Source: Dinochytrium kinnereticum (taxonomy: Eukaryota; Chytridiomycota; Chytridiomycetes; Chytridiales; Chytridiaceae). From it: a stretch of DNA of 35,300 bases. This document shows positions 10,865 to 23,420 of the stretch, one piece after another; position 1 is the first letter of the stretch, and each line of letters begins with the position of its first letter. Both the position numbers and the translations under genes were made by a program. The notes under the pieces were generated by a model, which worked only from the letters and a program-made list of their open reading frames with translations, was not told the origin of the DNA and did no database searches. The DNA is taken from the NCBI GenBank assembly GCA_027604005.1, contig JADGJT010000247.1:1-35300 (forward strand), given 5' to 3'.

Positions 10865-13494
10865 ATGGCACTCGTGGCTCCCTCACCAACATCTGTTCCG
10901 CGGACCCATTTCTCCAAACTCCAAGAATCAAACACGGCCATAGCCAACCAAAAGACCTCTGCCGCGCCGCCTTCACTGGGATCTTCATCCACGTTAACCA
11001 CGATTGTCTTTGGAATCCACTCTCTGGACGACCCTACCCGTGTCAGCGAGGAACCACGCCCCTCCCCTCTCTTTGACTTTTGCTCTCAAAACCCCGTCCA
11101 ACCAGCAGTCGCGGGTACCCCGAGCCTCCAGAACGCAACTACCGATACATCTCAAACCACTGCAACTGCACAACGAACATCCGCAACCTCAACCTCACGC
11201 TCAACAACGCATCGATCCCCTCGAGCCTCCTCCACCGTCGCCTCCGCCCAAGTCACACCTCGACCACCTCGCACCACGACCGTGACTCATAACGCACCTA
11301 GAGCGCCACCGCAGCGTGCTTCTAAGCTTCCACCGAGGTCTCATCCTCCCGCTCCAGCTCAGGCCGCGCCTTGTAATTGCTCAGAAGCAAAGGCTGAGAC
11401 GGCGGCAACAAGGAGGAAGTTAGAAAGGGCGGAGTCGAGGGTTGCTTCTCTTGAGAAGACAATTGAGTTTTTGCAGAGCCAGCACAGTGTTGCCCTAAAG
11501 GGGTTGCATGAGGAGATTGCCCGGTTGCAAAATCTGTGTGCTGGTGAGTTTTGCTTTGTTGACTTAACCCCCTTAATAGCTTCTATCTGGCGATTTTCTT
11601 AATCATTTTTCTCCTTTGCTTTGGTTTTTTCGATTTTATTTTTCTTGTAGCAGTTATGCTGATATTCCTTTCAATTATATTACAGACAGGACATTCAGAA
11701 AGTTTGTTCTCGCTGAAACTACTGAGACAAAAGAAGAGGCAGAACCAGACCGAGTCGATACTTTAAACTTGGACGAAGACTTTTCCCTCCCCTATACGCC
11801 TTATTCTTGCAGCTCATCAACAGGTAATCCATTAAATATACTTTTTGCTTTTAGGACTTTTTTTTTTCACATTGACTTTTCTTTTCAAACGCCTTATACC
11901 TAATGCCCTCCTTCATGTAGGGTTAGATTCAGAAAATATCTCAGATCCTAACTCAGAAGAGAATCTACAGGAAGATACCACTTCGATGCCCGCAAAGCAG
12001 TTGTCCGTCGAAGCAAAGGACATTCAAACCCTCCCAGATGATGCCGACCACATTCCGTTATGCTTACCCGCGCCAGAGCACGACGAACAAATTGACCGGC
12101 TAAGACCCGCTCAAAAAGCCACCGGAGTATTAGATGCAGGGACGAAACGTAAGCTAACAGGAAGTTACGGTGGTGCCGCGGCGGATGGGCCAAAAATAGA
12201 AAGAGTTTCTAGGGTTAATGCTACTAAGAATACTGAGAACAGTGGAAGGCCTTCACTGGTATCGGAAGACGGCACCATCGGAAGATCTTTGTCTATGGCC
12301 AAAAGCGAAGAGACAGAATTGCACCATCAGAAAGAAACCGTGCCTGAAAAAAGCGACGCCTCACCCCCATACAACCTCATTCTGCAGCAGCAAAAACGCA
12401 AATACCAAGATTTTATCGAGCGCCTCAACACCGATAATAAACGCAAGCAGAAAGAGATTGAATCCCTCCGTTCCGAACTTGAACTTATCCGCGACGTCCT
12501 TGCTCTTTCAGGCCTTGACATCGACCTTGTGGAACTCCGAGCTCTTGTTCTCTCAAAAACTGGGCAGAGGCTTAACCCTGCCGAGGCCCTTGCCTCTCGG
12601 TCGAAAAAGCTTAACATCCTCCCCCCCATTGGTGCAGGTCAAACGGACGAAGACGCGGGGACAATTCACGATATTGAGGAACATGCTGCCTCTATCGTTT
12701 TGGACCGCAAGACCCAACCACTCTCAGATTTGCTACGAGATTCTAATCAAAAGTCTGGCGCGGCCGTAGCTTCTGGCGCTCTGGAAGCGGTCGCTAAGGC
12801 AGTATATGTTGGGAGTACAGCGAATGAGGGGGGGCCGGAGTCTGTTAACCCCAGGCAATTCTTGAAAGCCATTGTCTCAGGAGACGATGATGTGCTTGCA
12901 CAGCGCAAGCCGAGCCTTATCAGCCCCATTCCACCAAACACTAGCGACCTGGCCCCTAAGAAACGCGGTTTGGGTAAAACTGGAAAGTCTAGGGTAGCCG
13001 GTGAAGAGGATTCGCCTGATACCAACAACCAATCGTCCGCTAAGCTCCGGTCACATCGCTACCGCCATCGTGTCCTTAAGGCCGATCAACCAGGAGACGA
13101 AGCCGGAAGGGCCCATATGGTCGATACCGCAGCAGTACCTTACTTTACAAACCCAAATCTTGACTACCAATCCCGCTCACGAGCCCTTCGTCTCATCTCC
13201 GCCGCCGCCAACCCTGACGATTCTGTTTCACCCGAACCCGCTGTTATTGACGCTCCCTCGGCTTTCTTACCACCATTAAACGCTACCGTAGTGGAGGATG
13301 TCAAGTCACCACTCCCTGCTTTACCACTCAAGAAAGTGAGGGCAAAAAACGGAGCGCTGTCCCCAACACCTGTGTCGGGGTTAGGGAGCGCGGGTGTCTT
13401 GGCTGCCAGCACGGTTTGGAGTAAAAGAGTACTGGGGACGAAGGTGTTGAGGAGTAAGCAGTTGAAAGAGAGGCAGGAGGAGGGAAAGTTATGA
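10865..13494 (+). CDS. Coiled-coil protein resembling CCDC74/CCDC92
   Basis: Three exons, 10865-11543, 11686-11823 and 11921-13494, splice in frame to 796 residues. Residues 1-170 are Ser/Thr/Pro-rich and probably disordered. A coiled coil at about 175-226 contains ESRVASLEKTIEFLQSQHS followed by LKGLHEEIARLQ. This LEK..FLQ..H...L..LHEEI pattern is the signature of the animal CCDC74/CCDC92 proteins, which are linked to centrosomes, spindles and cilia. A second coiled coil (about 420-475) reads LILQQQKRKYQDFIERL and continues through ESLRSELELI. The C-terminus is basic with SPLPALPLKK and VWSKRVLGTKVLRSKQLKERQ, loosely like the CCDC74 tail. It follows SPAG16 in tandem, which fits a flagellar or basal-body role but does not prove it. 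The family call rests on one short motif; other coiled-coil families remain possible. The gene model is strong, the identity moderate. Confidence 0.75.
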
Positions 13495-14313
13495 CAGTAA
13501 TTAGCTTAGGGTTGGGTTCTATTCTTTCTTAAAGCGCTTAGATTGTTTTTTTGTTTGTTTTTTTTCACCCATTGCCCGAGATGAGGGTGGGTAGCATGCA
13601 CATGCAAAGCTTTCATGAGCAAGATAAAACTCAGCAATTGGGTACGAGAATTGGAATTTTGTTGAAAAGTCCATCAGTTTCTCATTCAACCATAGGCTCA
13701 GCCGTACCCTCTGACCTGAATTTTTTTTGAAACCCCCAGCCTTCCTTGATACTTTCAATTTTGCCTCTTCGCTAACTTTTTATTGTGCATGCCCCTTCCT
13801 TATATTTCTACTCGTTCATTCTTCTCTTCATTCATCTTATAAGAACAACCCATATCGTGCACACATTCATTTCAGGCCATCCTTCTGCTCCTTATGTCTT
13901 CCATCTCTTGTAATGCACAACGAGCATTGGGCATGGCAATCGTAAATAAAAGCTACATCTTGAACCATTTATACTTTATGAATTTTTAAAAACTTTGTGA
14001 GCAAATCGTTAAGTGGGCATGGAGTGTCAAAATCCGAGGTGCAATTCTTTATCGTATATCGGCCTCTTGGAGCCCAGAAGACTATATATTCAGAGAATGC
14101 GATCATTACAGGTAACCAAAAAAAAAAACCCCCCTTGTATTAATCGCTATGGAGACTACCACAACATAAGGGAAAGCAAGGCCAGGAACGATGTTGAGAT
14201 ACAAATCCGAAATCACTGAACGAGCAAGCTCTCCATGGTCACAGAGCCTGAGAGAGAGAAAGAATAAATCAAAAAAATATAAGGACAGTCCCCACAGCCA
14301 TCCCTAATCCCAC
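13495..14313. other. Convergent 3' intergenic region (CCDC74-like gene / SPT5)
   Basis: Two genes converge here, so the 819 bases should be mainly 3' UTRs and transcription end sites. An AATAAA signal on the plus strand near 13944 could serve the coiled-coil gene, about 450 bases past its stop. T-runs occur near 13545-13565 and 13720. Near 14115 an A-run is followed directly by a C-run. No gene or structured RNA is supported. Confidence 0.5.
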
Positions 14314-17300
14314 CTAAGGCTCTACATGCTTCGCTAAATGCTTCATAGGGAATATCTTAAACTCAGCCCCTTGAGAATTTAGCCTCACAATCCCATCCGC
14401 AACATCAACACCAATCAAAACCCCAATCTGCCCAGCAAACTCGCCGGATATGACCTTAAGCGAGCTCTTTTTCTCCGGTTTGACGGGCTCAAGGTACTCG
14501 ATAGGCACCGACAGGGTAGAGCCAGACAGGAGAACAACCTTCGCACGTCGAGAAGACTCGACGGCACGGATTATACCCTTTTCGTCATCGTAGGATCCAT
14601 TCTCAAACGAGGAGCCAGAGAAAGCGCGGCGAATCTTGACTTCGATATCAGAGTGAAGCCAGTTTTCCAGGTCTTCCTCTGTGTAAAAAAGCAAGAAACA
14701 TGAGAATGTTATACATATGAAAAAGGTTGACGGAGGAGGGAAATCGTTCAAGGATATATGTCACTTACGCCCCATCGAGTATGCAGTGTACGAATCCCCA
14801 CCACCAGTTGCATGCGGCGTGGAAGGGAAAGGTGTCGTGGGGTTAAAAGGAGTGGCAGGATTGAAAGGCGTATTAGGTCCATTCCCACCAGTATTCGGCA
14901 CACTTGCTGGATTAGGGTAATGACCACCCACATCGCCCCTTCCACCGCCCATACCAGGGGTATGAGGAATAGACGATGAGTATCCCGGTGTCTGGGGGTT
15001 GTACGGGGTAGACCCATCCATGGAGGAACCATATTGATGAGGGGTAGAAGGATTGTATGGAGTTTCAGGATCGTCTCTTGGAGTCCCCCCACTACGACCA
15101 AAAATGTAGTTAGTGGACCATAGTTTGATAGGAAAAGAAGGGTAAAAGAGAAAAAAAGAAAAAAAAAGTACAGAAAAGACTTACAGAGCACCCTGGAATG
15201 AAGATCCCCCAAAGTCATTATACCCAGAAGAGCCCCTAGGAGTCTTGCTTCCCGCATCCCATGCAGAATCGCGATCCCTAGCTGGGGTTCGGCTTCCAGG
15301 CTCCCAAGCCGGCGTTCTGCTTCCAGAATACGCAGGTGTCCTACTTCCAGAATCCCATGCAGGCGTACGACTTCCATCATTGTAAGGATTAGGTGTCATC
15401 CCCCCGTTAGGACGGTGCAAAGGTGTCTTTGAGCCGGAGTACATTGGAGTCCTACCACCTGCAGAGGGGTGAAGTGGCGTTCCACTTCCTTCGCCATATC
15501 GGTAACCCTGACCATATCGGCTCCCAAATGAAAAATCGGACGACTGAGATCCGGCCCCTGTGCTGCCATGAACGTTCAGGCGGTCAACAGGGACGGTCAC
15601 AATACGCTGACTGGTATGCATCTCAACCCGTGCGCCGTTATCGGTCATGTCCTTAACTATTCCAATGTACCCTTTATAAGGGCCCTGGATAATAGTTACA
15701 GTTTTAGAAATCAGCGGATCGCGTCCTCTCCCACGGCCTCTTCCGCCAGCGGGAGCAAAGGTGCGATTCATCGGCTTTCCAAATCCTCCATTTGAATCCA
15801 TACCACCCACAGACTTGAAAGCATTCGTTAGTATAATCCAGACGAAAGTGAAAAAATATATTGCAGGAGAGTCCTTTAGAACTTACTGCATTAGTGGATT
15901 TACTCCCAGTAAGCATTGTTACATTGCTCGACTTTGTCACAAAGATGCCACCGTTTTCCATAACCTCGCGTGATAAGACAAAGATGAAGGAACGATAGAT
16001 ATGAATGACTGTTCCTCGCCGTGGCGCAGCGCCGGAAGAAGGATCGGAAACGAGAACAACATCCCCCGCCCCAACAGCTCTTCCATTACAATCAGAGGCC
16101 AGGGCTCTTTTGCGGTCAAGCTTGCGACTAATCTGCTGCACACGAAGCTTCGAGACGACCCCGAAGTGATTCAGGACTGACAGAACATCCTTTTCAACCT
16201 TTACGATGACCCCGACCTCTTGAGGGCTGTTAAGTTAATGAAGAAAAGTTTAGTAAGATATATTCCTCCCGTGCAAGAGAATAAAACAGGAAAATCGGTA
16301 TCTTACTTTATTTGTACGGCATCCTCAACGTCGTATTCACCTGTAAATGCGGAAGTGGCTGAAACATCTGTTGCCGCCCTGATATCTTTGGCAAAAACTT
16401 CCACCTATTTAATTCGAAAAGTGTCAGAGCTGAAGCATTTCTGGAAAACCGAAATCAAAAAGCAAAGAGATTCTTACTGGCTTGAGACTGGTATCCGAGA
16501 GAATCGTAACCACATTGTTTACGATTTTGATTATGAGACCAGTCTCCCCACTGTGCATGCCGTTTATAACTTTCACATGATCACCTTCGTCGAACCGCTT
16601 GCGCAAGTCTTTTACATCAAACTTCAAGGCGGAAAGCTTCGTCTCTCGAGGTGGGACAATAGTAACGATACCATTATCAATGGTTAAAACTTTGCCGGTA
16701 AGGTCCTTCATTTCACCGCGGATGACCTCAACATTCTCCCCAACGGTGAAATCGCCGAAGGCTGACTGTTGCGTCGATGCAACGGAGCTAAGCTCTGCAT
16801 TTCTCTCAGCAGAGCCAGCGGCGAACCTGGTAATCTCCTCGAGAGTCGGGTTCACATTCTCGGTCTCCAGAGACGCAATCTTGATCTCCTTCTCAAGGTA
16901 TCCATCTCGGTCGAAGTATTCGTCCTGGAAAACGTACATGCCCTTATGACGACTGATGGCAATGCCCTTGGGAACATCTTCGGGAATAAAAAGCTTTTGC
17001 GGAGGAACAGGACCGCCAAACTTCTTTCTCTTCATGCCCTCATCTTCGCCTCTGCGCTTTTTCTCCAAGCTCGCAAAGTCAATACGCGGAACAAGCTTGA
17101 CACGAGCGGTAGAATTTGAGTCCAACAGCTCGAGAACCTACAGAACTTTAGAATGGCCTTCATTGGGAATTTGATATACCTTTGCAAGATCACCGCCGTA
17201 CTTGCCCTTCTTTACTCGGACCCAAGCACCCTCCTTAACATCCTTATCTCTGCTCTTAATCTTAAGACAAGAAACCATGTCATCGATTGGCACGACCTTT

Positions 17301-18393
17301 ATAGATGTAGCGTAAATACCGCTGATCCCATCGACTGCCTTTTGAACATGTGCAAGCTTTCGAGCCTCGACATAGATATACCCAACAATATTTTCTCGAG
17401 TGAAGGCAGAGATAATTTCTAGTTTATCTCGGTATTCAAGCTCACAGTACTTTCTCATAAGCTGCATGACAAGATCGCGCTCCCTTCCTTGCTATTAGTG
17501 CGAAATCATTAAAATTAGCCAATTAACAAAGAGGATATTAAGATACTCCAATGGGAAAAACATTGGCGATAGTTAGCTTACCCTGCATCTGACCAGCCAC
17601 AGACTAGGGTCGTTCACGGAGGGCAACAGCATATGCTCTGCTACATGATCGGAGTCGCCACGGTATCCTTTTGGCCGCGAATGCCTCTTCTTAAGTGCAT
17701 CAGCCATGGCCTCTGCATCCATTTCCTCCTCTTCCATTCGCCGTTGGTCGAGTCTCTTGTGGTAGGTGTCATCGTTCTGGACCTCCTCGAAATCCTCATC
17801 TAGACACGGTTAAGTAGAACGATAAGTAAACAACCATGTGACTGTGCAAATATTTGTTTCCAACGCTTTCAAGGACCCGCAGCTATCTTTAAGCATGCCA
17901 TCACCATTCTGCCAAACATCTGACATCGCAAACCACCCCATCATAGGTCATTTTTACGACAAGAGCCCGAGAGCGATGGATGGCCAATAGCAGAACAATT
18001 AAGTTGAAGTTTACCTCTCTGGATGATTTCGTCCTCGTCTTCGTCCTCATCTTCCTCATCTTCGTCGTCGACAGCCGCCTCTTCATCAAAGAATCGACTG
18101 ACGGCATCGCGCTTCCGCTTCTTCTTCTTCTTGCGCTTTCCCGCGTCTTCATCTTCGTCCTCCTCATCCTCATCTTCATCCTCGTCGTCGTCGTCGTCCT
18201 CGTCATCATCGTCATCATACACAGCACCCCGCGAGCCGCTGCCGCTCTTGCCTTTGCCCTTGCTGGAGCTCTTTCGGCCACCATCATCCTGCTCTTCCTC
18301 ATCATCATCGTCTTCCGGATCGGCGGGGGCTAGATCCTCCTCGTCCTGGTCATCGACCTCGTCGTCAATATCGTCTCGCTCAGAGTCGCTCAT
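14314..18393 (-). CDS. SPT5: Transcription elongation factor SPT5 (DSIF subunit)
   Basis: SPT5 pairs with SPT4, clamps RNA polymerase II and links elongation to capping and termination. Nine minus-strand exons (18393-18015, 17799-17582, 17491-17180, 17137-16478, 16404-16307, 16226-15887, 15813-15185, 15091-14769, 14678-14314) give 1107 residues in frame. Order: an Asp/Glu-rich N-terminus with a Lys/Arg block (1-125); the NGN domain (about 192-282, from SLWLVRCRQGRERDLVMQL); and KOW domains including WVRVKKGKYGGDLAKV, FTVGENVEVIRGEMKDLTG, FDEGDHVKVINGMHSGETG, VGVIVKVEKDVLSVL and VTIIQGPYKGYIGIVKD. Then come two CTR blocks: GSRTPAWD/GSRTPAYS-type repeats, and TPYNP/TPFNP-type repeats. The protein ends in a further KOW-like tail (SDIEVKIRRAF ... 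EYLEPVKPEKKSSLKVISG ... HLAKHVEP). The CTR threonines are the expected Cdk9/Bur1 targets. The last feature resembles animal rather than budding-yeast SPT5. Confidence 0.96.
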
Positions 18394-18704
18394 CTTGACT
18401 GACTCAGTTCAAACTTGACTTTTTTCTGGTTGAAAAATCGGATGCGAGAATTTGTGACTTTTGCCTGACAAGAGACGACGGACTGCGCGCGCCAGGCCAG
18501 CACGCACGCGTTGCCAGTCGACGTGGGGTTCAGACATTCATCTTTCTGCCTGCAAGCGACTGAACGTCTCTGAGATGCGGCGGATGTGGGATGGCCGCGC
18601 ATTAGAAAAAGTGCGAGGAGAAGTTTCATATTTTCATCAGGGTGCGCAACGGCACTAATTACAATAAAAACATCCTAATGTGCATGAACGACAGGTGGAA
18701 ACAT
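18394..18704. promoter_or_regulatory. SPT5 promoter region / RasGEF 3' region
   Basis: This 311-base gap separates two minus-strand genes. It should carry the SPT5 promoter next to the start codon at 18393 and a very short 3' UTR for the RasGEF gene. The middle is comparatively GC-rich (about 18475-18600). No specific regulatory motif is identified. Confidence 0.4.
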
Positions 18705-21700
18705 TCAAATACGAGATGATGTGGTTGCCGGAGGTGGAGGCTTTTTGGTCTCTAAGGTGCTATTAAGCACCTCAGAAAATGCGATCGCGAACTTGTTTTG
18801 CTGCTGTTGATGCTGTTGCTGCTGTCGCTTCAGGCTGTACCCGCCCCATCTTTTACCTATTGGGGCTACTCCACAATCCTCAACACTATTTGAAGAGGCA
18901 TTGATGGTTGGGGATGAATCGGGTAGGCTACCGTAGGATACGTTACCAAGCTGTGACACTGGCCCAGCTAGTGAACTGGTGCTTCCGCCCACTGGATGCA
19001 CGTCCGGTGGCTCAAGAAGCTTTGAGAGAACAAGTAGATGTGATTCGGGAAAATTCGGGAGGCGGTGTAGGTACTCGCTAATGCTGCATTTTTTGCCCTT
19101 TTCCACACCGCTCTCTTCTGCGAAACTATACGAGAATCTGAGAATATTTTAATCAGTTAGAAAAATGAAAGAACCAAAGGTTCACTTTCATGTGAATTAC
19201 CTTTGATACCAAGATATCCTTGAAGCAGCATAAAAGATACACGAAAGCTTTTCAAAGTTGATAAGACCGCTCGGTAAAAAGGTCGGGTTGCCATCGTTCA
19301 TAAACGTTAGGTCCTTTATTACCAGTCTGTGTTTGAAAAACGACATTAGGACAACCAGAAGTCTCAAAAATAGCATCTAGACGGAGAAAACCTCACCCGA
19401 AGATCGGAATAGCCGGCGGTAAGCATTTCTGTTCCATCTCCCTGTAAGCCTTAAAGTTATAGCTATAGCCAAACTTTCTCTGTAAGTCCTCGTACATCCC
19501 TAATATCTTAGACCCCACACTTGACCAAGTCTTCTTTAATCTGTTCACTGAGAGAGTTTGAAGCCCGCATATGATGGCGTAGGAGGTATTATAGTTTTGA
19601 TAATCGAGGCATCTGGAGGCAATCTTGACGAGTTTCTCAAGAACATCCACCCGCTTTTTTGTGTTCGACTGGGCGACAATAACAGTTGCTACCCAGTATC
19701 CTATCTGATTGAACCGTTGGATGAATTTCGTCAGGTTCTTGTAGTTTTGCTTATCATCTTGATGCCATAGGTATGAAGCGAATTCATGCCGTTCGATTTT
19801 CTTAAAAAGCGAAAAATCAACTGAGGATGATAATCATTAGTAACCGCATAGCCTTTATCAAAAAATGGTTGAAACCAACCTAACGTTAACTGCTCCGCAA
19901 TCTTCCGTGAGTGGTAGCTAGTAAAGTCAAAAACGATCATACTGCGGCTATCCTCGAGGTCGATAGCTTTAGGCACACATTCCAATGGCATCGTCTGAAC
20001 ATTAAAATAATCAGATAAATGGACAGATAAAACCGTGCTCCTACATTCAGCTTCTGGAGAATCTCAGAAATGTCCCTTAAAATTTCAAAATCCAGAACTC
20101 TTGACCTTAGCGAGTCTAGCAGGTTGAAAATACCTTCCCTCACTATTTCGGCTTTAAAGTCTGCCGGATACTCGTTGAGCCATTTCGAAAATACCGACGA
20201 AAAGATGTTTCGAACAACTTCTTCGAATCGTATCCTCTGATCGGGAGATTGACTATCGTCCGGGCTGAACCTATGGATGTTGGATAGAGGGTCGGAAAGA
20301 GATGTCGAAAGGAGGAAGAGAAAAGACGGGGTTGTCGTAAAGGCCCGATACGCAAAGAGGAATATATCCGCATATTGATCTGAAATATGAGGTAAGTGCT
20401 TCTGCCTTTCAACAAAAAACGAAGAGAGGGCCCAACCTGTCCCATCCCTCAAAAGTCGCTTAACAAGGTTTTCAGCGTTATCTGGTGAAAGATTTGGAGC
20501 TAAGGAGCCATTCACCGAGGAACCTTTTACTACCGAAGCATGTGAGATCGAGGTAGTTTGAGTAAATGAATTTCTATCTTTCCGGTCGTCAATTACAGAG
20601 GTCGATGCGGGAATCTGCATGGGCTTTGAAACAACATTATGATCGACCTGATTTCCTTTTCTTCTCGCCAGACCACCAGTTCTTCTGCTATCAGATAAAA
20701 ATTTAATGGGGCGATAGTATTTTCATGGGGTAAGCCGACTGCAGTCTTCAAAAAAAAGATCCTACCTCAATTTTGAAGCCTCGAAACCCACATTCTCAAC
20801 TGGTACATGAACCTCATGCGACTTTCCACCGTACTTTTGCCCATTAACCTCGGAGCCAGACCCTTTCCACGCTGTAACGCCCTTTAGAGGGTTCCACCCA
20901 CTCCCCGATCCACCCCAATCCCGCCCATATTTCTGCTCCGCAGTAGCAACATCCTCGGCCGACACATGAGGTGACGCAACGATGCTTTCAACGGAATCTC
21001 CAGAAACTCCCGCTGGCGGTGGGCTTCCCTTCAGCTTCTGTCTGAAATTCTTTAATCCCTCTAACCAATTAATCTTCTTTGTCGACCTCGTCGGTGAAGT
21101 CCCGTCTCCTACGGTCTGCTCACCCGATTCTTCTGGTTTTCCGGAGAGAGGATAACCCATTGACAGCCTGCGTGAAGGCAGGACCATCGACATAGGTCTT
21201 TTTTTTATCGTCTCCTCTGACTTAAAACCGCGAGTCTTGTTCACTTTAGTTGATAATGGAAATGATGCAGCCTGCGCAACATGTTTCCGGTCGAGAGTGT
21301 CATTGACAGAAGTGGCGGGAGATCCAATGCTAGTTTCAGATGTGTTCTTCTTCCTCTTCTCTTGCTTGAGTGAAGGGGTTGACGCGGCGCGATCAATTGT
21401 GTCAAACGCTTTGGTGGAGTCCTCGATAGATGCTTTTGACGAGACTTTTGTGGGTGAGGATAAATAAGCTGCCCAGTCAGTCCTGAATACTGGGGCACTT
21501 AGTCTGTTTTTAGCCTTGGTTTGATGTGTTTCATTGACTTCTAATCTCATTTGAGGACGAGATTTCTTAGTAGTTGAACGCTCCCCGGAGAGGTCAGTTA
21601 AAGAAGACTTTAAGGGGATAGTAGTTGCTCTTGGTGGGTTATGGCTTGTGGTTGAAGTTTCTTCTCTAGCTGCTAAAATGTCGATGTACTTTTCCTCACG

Positions 21701-23420
21701 ATCTTTGGTTTCTAGATCTTGGCTTGCGGCCAATGCCTCGCAGTATCCATTATTTAATTGATTAGGTACTGAAGGGTCGTAGATAAACTCGGGACTTGTA
21801 AAATTCACTATATCTGTGGCATTATCTAAACCATTTCCTTGCGTGGACTCAGGAACAATGGACAACTTGTCGACTTGACCCTCACTGTCGCGCCCTACGG
21901 TCTGAAAGTGCACTATTCTGCCAGATTTCACCTCGACATCAGATGTTTTTTCATCAACTGGAGGGTCCGAAATGCGGTCAACCTTGTTTTCTTCGTCGTG
22001 TAGCTTCGCGTCTAGGAGACCCGAAGCCTCGTTACTCTGGGCATCCAATTCCTTGACGTCCATATCACATGGCAAACAGTCGTCATCGCTACCATTGATT
22101 TTCTGCTCTGATGAAGGAAGATCACTCGCTCTTCCACCGCCTTGTGCCTTCAGAGAAGTCCGAGGGCTGATTCCACCGTCGGTAGTAAAAGTACCGTCGA
22201 TTAGATCAACTTTATCATTTCTACCGTCTCCGTTCCGTTGTTTTAGGATCGGGAGGTAACATAGTTTCTTATCTTGCACTTGTTGCAGAGAAGTGGCAGC
22301 ACTGTGTCTCACGTCGGCATCACTAGAAACTTCGGGTAAACCATGCTCATCACCGTTTAAGTTCCTTGTCTTGCTATGATCAACTTTTGACTCATCAACT
22401 CGGTCATCGACTTGTTTTCCTTGATCTAGCTGATTCGGCGATATGAAATCATCGACCGTCCGATCAGTGACGCCTCCACTCTCCAGCTTCGTCAGCTTCG
22501 CTAAGCTCTTATGATTTTCAAGAGGTTTCCCTTCATCGCTCCGTTTCTCCTTCTCACCCACCTCGCAAATCGCCTCTTTATCGTTCTTAATCATCAAACA
22601 TCGCTTAGATATCTCCACACCATCACGGCGTCTCGTGTCAAGCTCCTCATAATCTCCACCACTGCGGTCACTTCTAGTAGATCCCCCCAATCGCCTGGGA
22701 GTCAGGTCTCCAATCGCACTGGGACTACCCAAAGCGCCGCTGCTTCGATGATGATCAGGACGCGTTGCTTTAATGTTGGTGGATGTCGACGAGTCAACCT
22801 CTGCCCGTGTGTTGGCTTCCATTGCGATTGCAATCTCAGCGCGAAGGGCGTCAAATATCTCACGAAACTGAAAAATAAAGAAATAAGCTAAACAAAAACA
22901 AAGTCTCAAAACCACCAACCTCATTCGTCGAGAACCTAAACTCCAGCACCCCAACATCTCCAAAAAACGAATAAGCAAAAGTCATCTTTGTATCATTCTT
23001 TGAAAACTTCTGTATCCGATTCAAAGGGTGAACCCACACTGTCCTCATCCCACTAGAGCATTCCTGTATCCTGATCCCCATCAAACTTAGCTCAAGCCAA
23101 ACATATTTTTTGTCTCCACAAAGCGGTCTCGTCGCCGGTGTCGGTTGAACGACAAAGCCTCGGCTCGTCGCTGGATGCAGGGTTGGAAGATTCTCTGGGA
23201 CGTGAACGCGTACGGATTTCTGGTTGGCAGAGAGCTGTTGTGATTTCTCGTAAGTCCCCATACGGAAAATAAGCGTCGCCTTACATTTGATGATCCTGAC
23301 CGCGGGACTCCACCATCTGGCCTCCGTGGCGGCTCTGTATATGCCCTCGCCTGTAATGCCGAAGGAACAGAGTTCCCGGATTTGGGGATCATGGCTCTCC
23401 CCGCCCCTTTTATCCAGCAC
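18705..23420 (-). CDS. Ras-family guanine nucleotide exchange factor with N-terminal PTB/PH-like domain
   Basis: Seven minus-strand exons (23420-22920, 22867-20766, 20687-20045, 19994-19880, 19820-19397, 19326-19201, 19137-18705) splice to 1447 residues in frame. The catalytic CDC25/RasGEF domain (about 1095-1310) reads SYHSRKIAEQLTLVDFSLFKK, IQRFNQIGYWVATVIV, LVKIASRCLDYQNYNTSYAI and IKDLTFMNDGNPTFLPSG. Such domains release GDP from Ras-like GTPases. A REM (RasGEF-N) region precedes it (about 928-1080; DQYADIFLFAYRAFTTTPSF, FSKWLNEYPADF). Residues about 105-180 (KYVWLELSLMGIRIQ ... HPLNRIQKF ... EFRFSTNEFREIFDALRAEI) look like an IRS-type PTB/PH fold. About 700 low-complexity residues link the two ends. 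The C-terminus has a Gln-rich run. The start is ambiguous: ATG at 23420, or ATG at 23261 (MGTYEKS), after which the protein reads more naturally. I cannot name the specific family member or its GTPase. Confidence 0.9.
18796..18830 (-). repeat. CAG/CAA-type repeat coding a Gln-rich run in the RasGEF C-terminus
   Basis: Read on the minus strand, this short imperfect CAG/CAA tract encodes QQQQHQQQQ in the disordered tail after the catalytic domain. It is short and interrupted, so it is probably fairly stable. Confidence 0.8.

Noticed and set aside
18023..18418. Poly-Ser plus-strand frame opposite the SPT5 start
   Set aside because: It is the reverse complement of the Asp/Glu codon repeats of SPT5, not a protein.
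23262..23420. Upstream ATG of the RasGEF as a definite start
   Set aside because: The 53 residues before MGTYEKS look non-domain-like and could be 5' UTR. I kept the longer range but do not claim this start as settled.
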